Source of the DNA: Loktanella atrilutea
GTDB taxonomy: Bacteria; Pseudomonadota; Alphaproteobacteria; Rhodobacterales; Rhodobacteraceae
Direction of reading: 5' to 3'
Length of the DNA stretch: 64,000 nucleotides
Assembly (NCBI RefSeq): GCF_900128995.1
Contig: NZ_FQUE01000005.1
Coordinates: 186,001 to 250,000, forward strand
Numbering within the stretch: the first letter of the stretch is position 1; every line of letters starts with the position of its first letter. The notes beneath the pieces were generated by a model that saw only the letters and a list, made by a program, of their open reading frames with translations, was not told where the DNA came from and did not search any database. Made by a program: the position numbers and the translations under genes. Below, piece by piece: positions 63,729 through 64,000 of this stretch.

Positions 63729-64000
63729 CTATGCGGGACGGAACAAAAGGCTGACACCGTTCAGACAATGCCGCTTGCCCGTGGGTTTCGGTCCGTCGTC
63801 GAAGATATGGCCCAGATGGCTGCCGCAGCGGCTGCAATGCACCTCTGTCCGGGTCATGAACAGTGACCTGTCGGCCTTCGTGCCCACCGCATTCGGCAGG
63901 GCGGCGTAAAAGCTGGGCCAGCCGGTGCCGCTGTCGAACTTCGTCTCGGAGGAATAGAGCGGCAGCTCGCAGCCCCGGCACAGGTAGATGCCCGGATCAT
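63729..64000 (-). CDS. msrB: Peptide-methionine (R)-S-oxide reductase, N-terminus beyond window
   Basis: The last 90 codons of MsrB, read to a stop at 63729-63731. Visible motifs: CRGCELPLYSSETKFDSGTGWPSFYAA, VHCSRCGSHLGHIFDDGPKPTGKRHCLNGVSLLF. Zinc cysteines occur as CRGC and CSRC, and the catalytic Cys lies in KRHCLN. It reduces the R form of methionine sulfoxide in proteins. The N-terminal part lies outside the window. Confidence 0.95.
   Translation of the reverse strand, partial: DPGIYLCRGCELPLYSSETKFDSGTGWPSFYAALPNAVGTKADRSLFMTRTEVHCSRCGSHLGHIFDDGPKPTGKRHCLNGVSLLFRPA

Overview
The window is one gene-dense stretch of a high-GC alphaproteobacterial chromosome, most likely from the Rhodobacteraceae (Roseobacter group). 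I infer this from several things: the gene order hom-glpX-recJ; the block accB-accC-aat-DUF2155-NDUFA12; a GapR-type DUF2312 protein; clpP-clpX; a very large calcium-binding RTX protein ending in a Hint domain; and conserved hypothetical proteins typical of that family. No phage, insertion sequence, rRNA or CRISPR array was seen. Three tRNA genes are present (Gly-TCC, Glu-TTC, Thr-TGT), and all three have encoded CCA ends.

Layout. 1-6 kb: truncated lipid-type ABC exporter, tRNA-Gly, an AT-rich secreted orphan, an SRAP (YedK/HMCES) protein, a DcaP-like porin and a periplasmic 5'-nucleotidase. 5.8-9 kb: DUF952-pyrD and glutamate dehydrogenase. 9-12 kb: three Tad-type pilin-like proteins, one with a von Willebrand A domain. 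12-18 kb: a TetR regulator with its own operator, a lipoprotein, then hom, glpX and recJ. 18-23 kb: tRNAs, an orphan FbpB-type permease, a conserved unknown, gapR, an ArsR regulator and a decayed YeeE/DUF6691 pair beside a rhodanese-like DUF442 protein. 23-28 kb: an operon of CheY-like receiver, small membrane protein, transporter-fused (SSS) histidine kinase and FliM-like protein. 28-35 kb: an XRE/ScfR-type regulator divergent from a five-gene branched-chain-amino-acid-type (HAAT) ABC transporter. 35-41 kb: accBC, aat, DUF2155, NDUFA12, RidA, clpX and clpP. 41-49 kb: a photolyase-like protein with reversed domain order and the 2186-residue RTX/Hint protein. 49-55 kb: lyxose isomerase, HxlR/SnoaL pair, glutamine amidotransferase, glcG-glcB, DUF2256. 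55-64 kb: pepN, acyltransferase, lytic transglycosylase, DJ-1/PfpI protein, gatB, DUF4177, BolA, a J-domain protein, a membrane protein and a truncated msrB.

Most genes are core metabolism or protein quality control. The parts that most deserve a second look are: (1) the receiver / SSS-kinase / FliM-like operon, which has the parts for a CheY-to-FliM style output but no flagellar genes around it; (2) the domain-reversed photolyase homologue; (3) four near-perfect 20-22 bp palindromes centred on CTAG, two of them in tandem between two transporter ATPase genes; (4) the decaying sulfur-transport locus; (5) the internally duplicated RTX/Hint protein. All functional statements come from reading motifs by eye; no database search was run.
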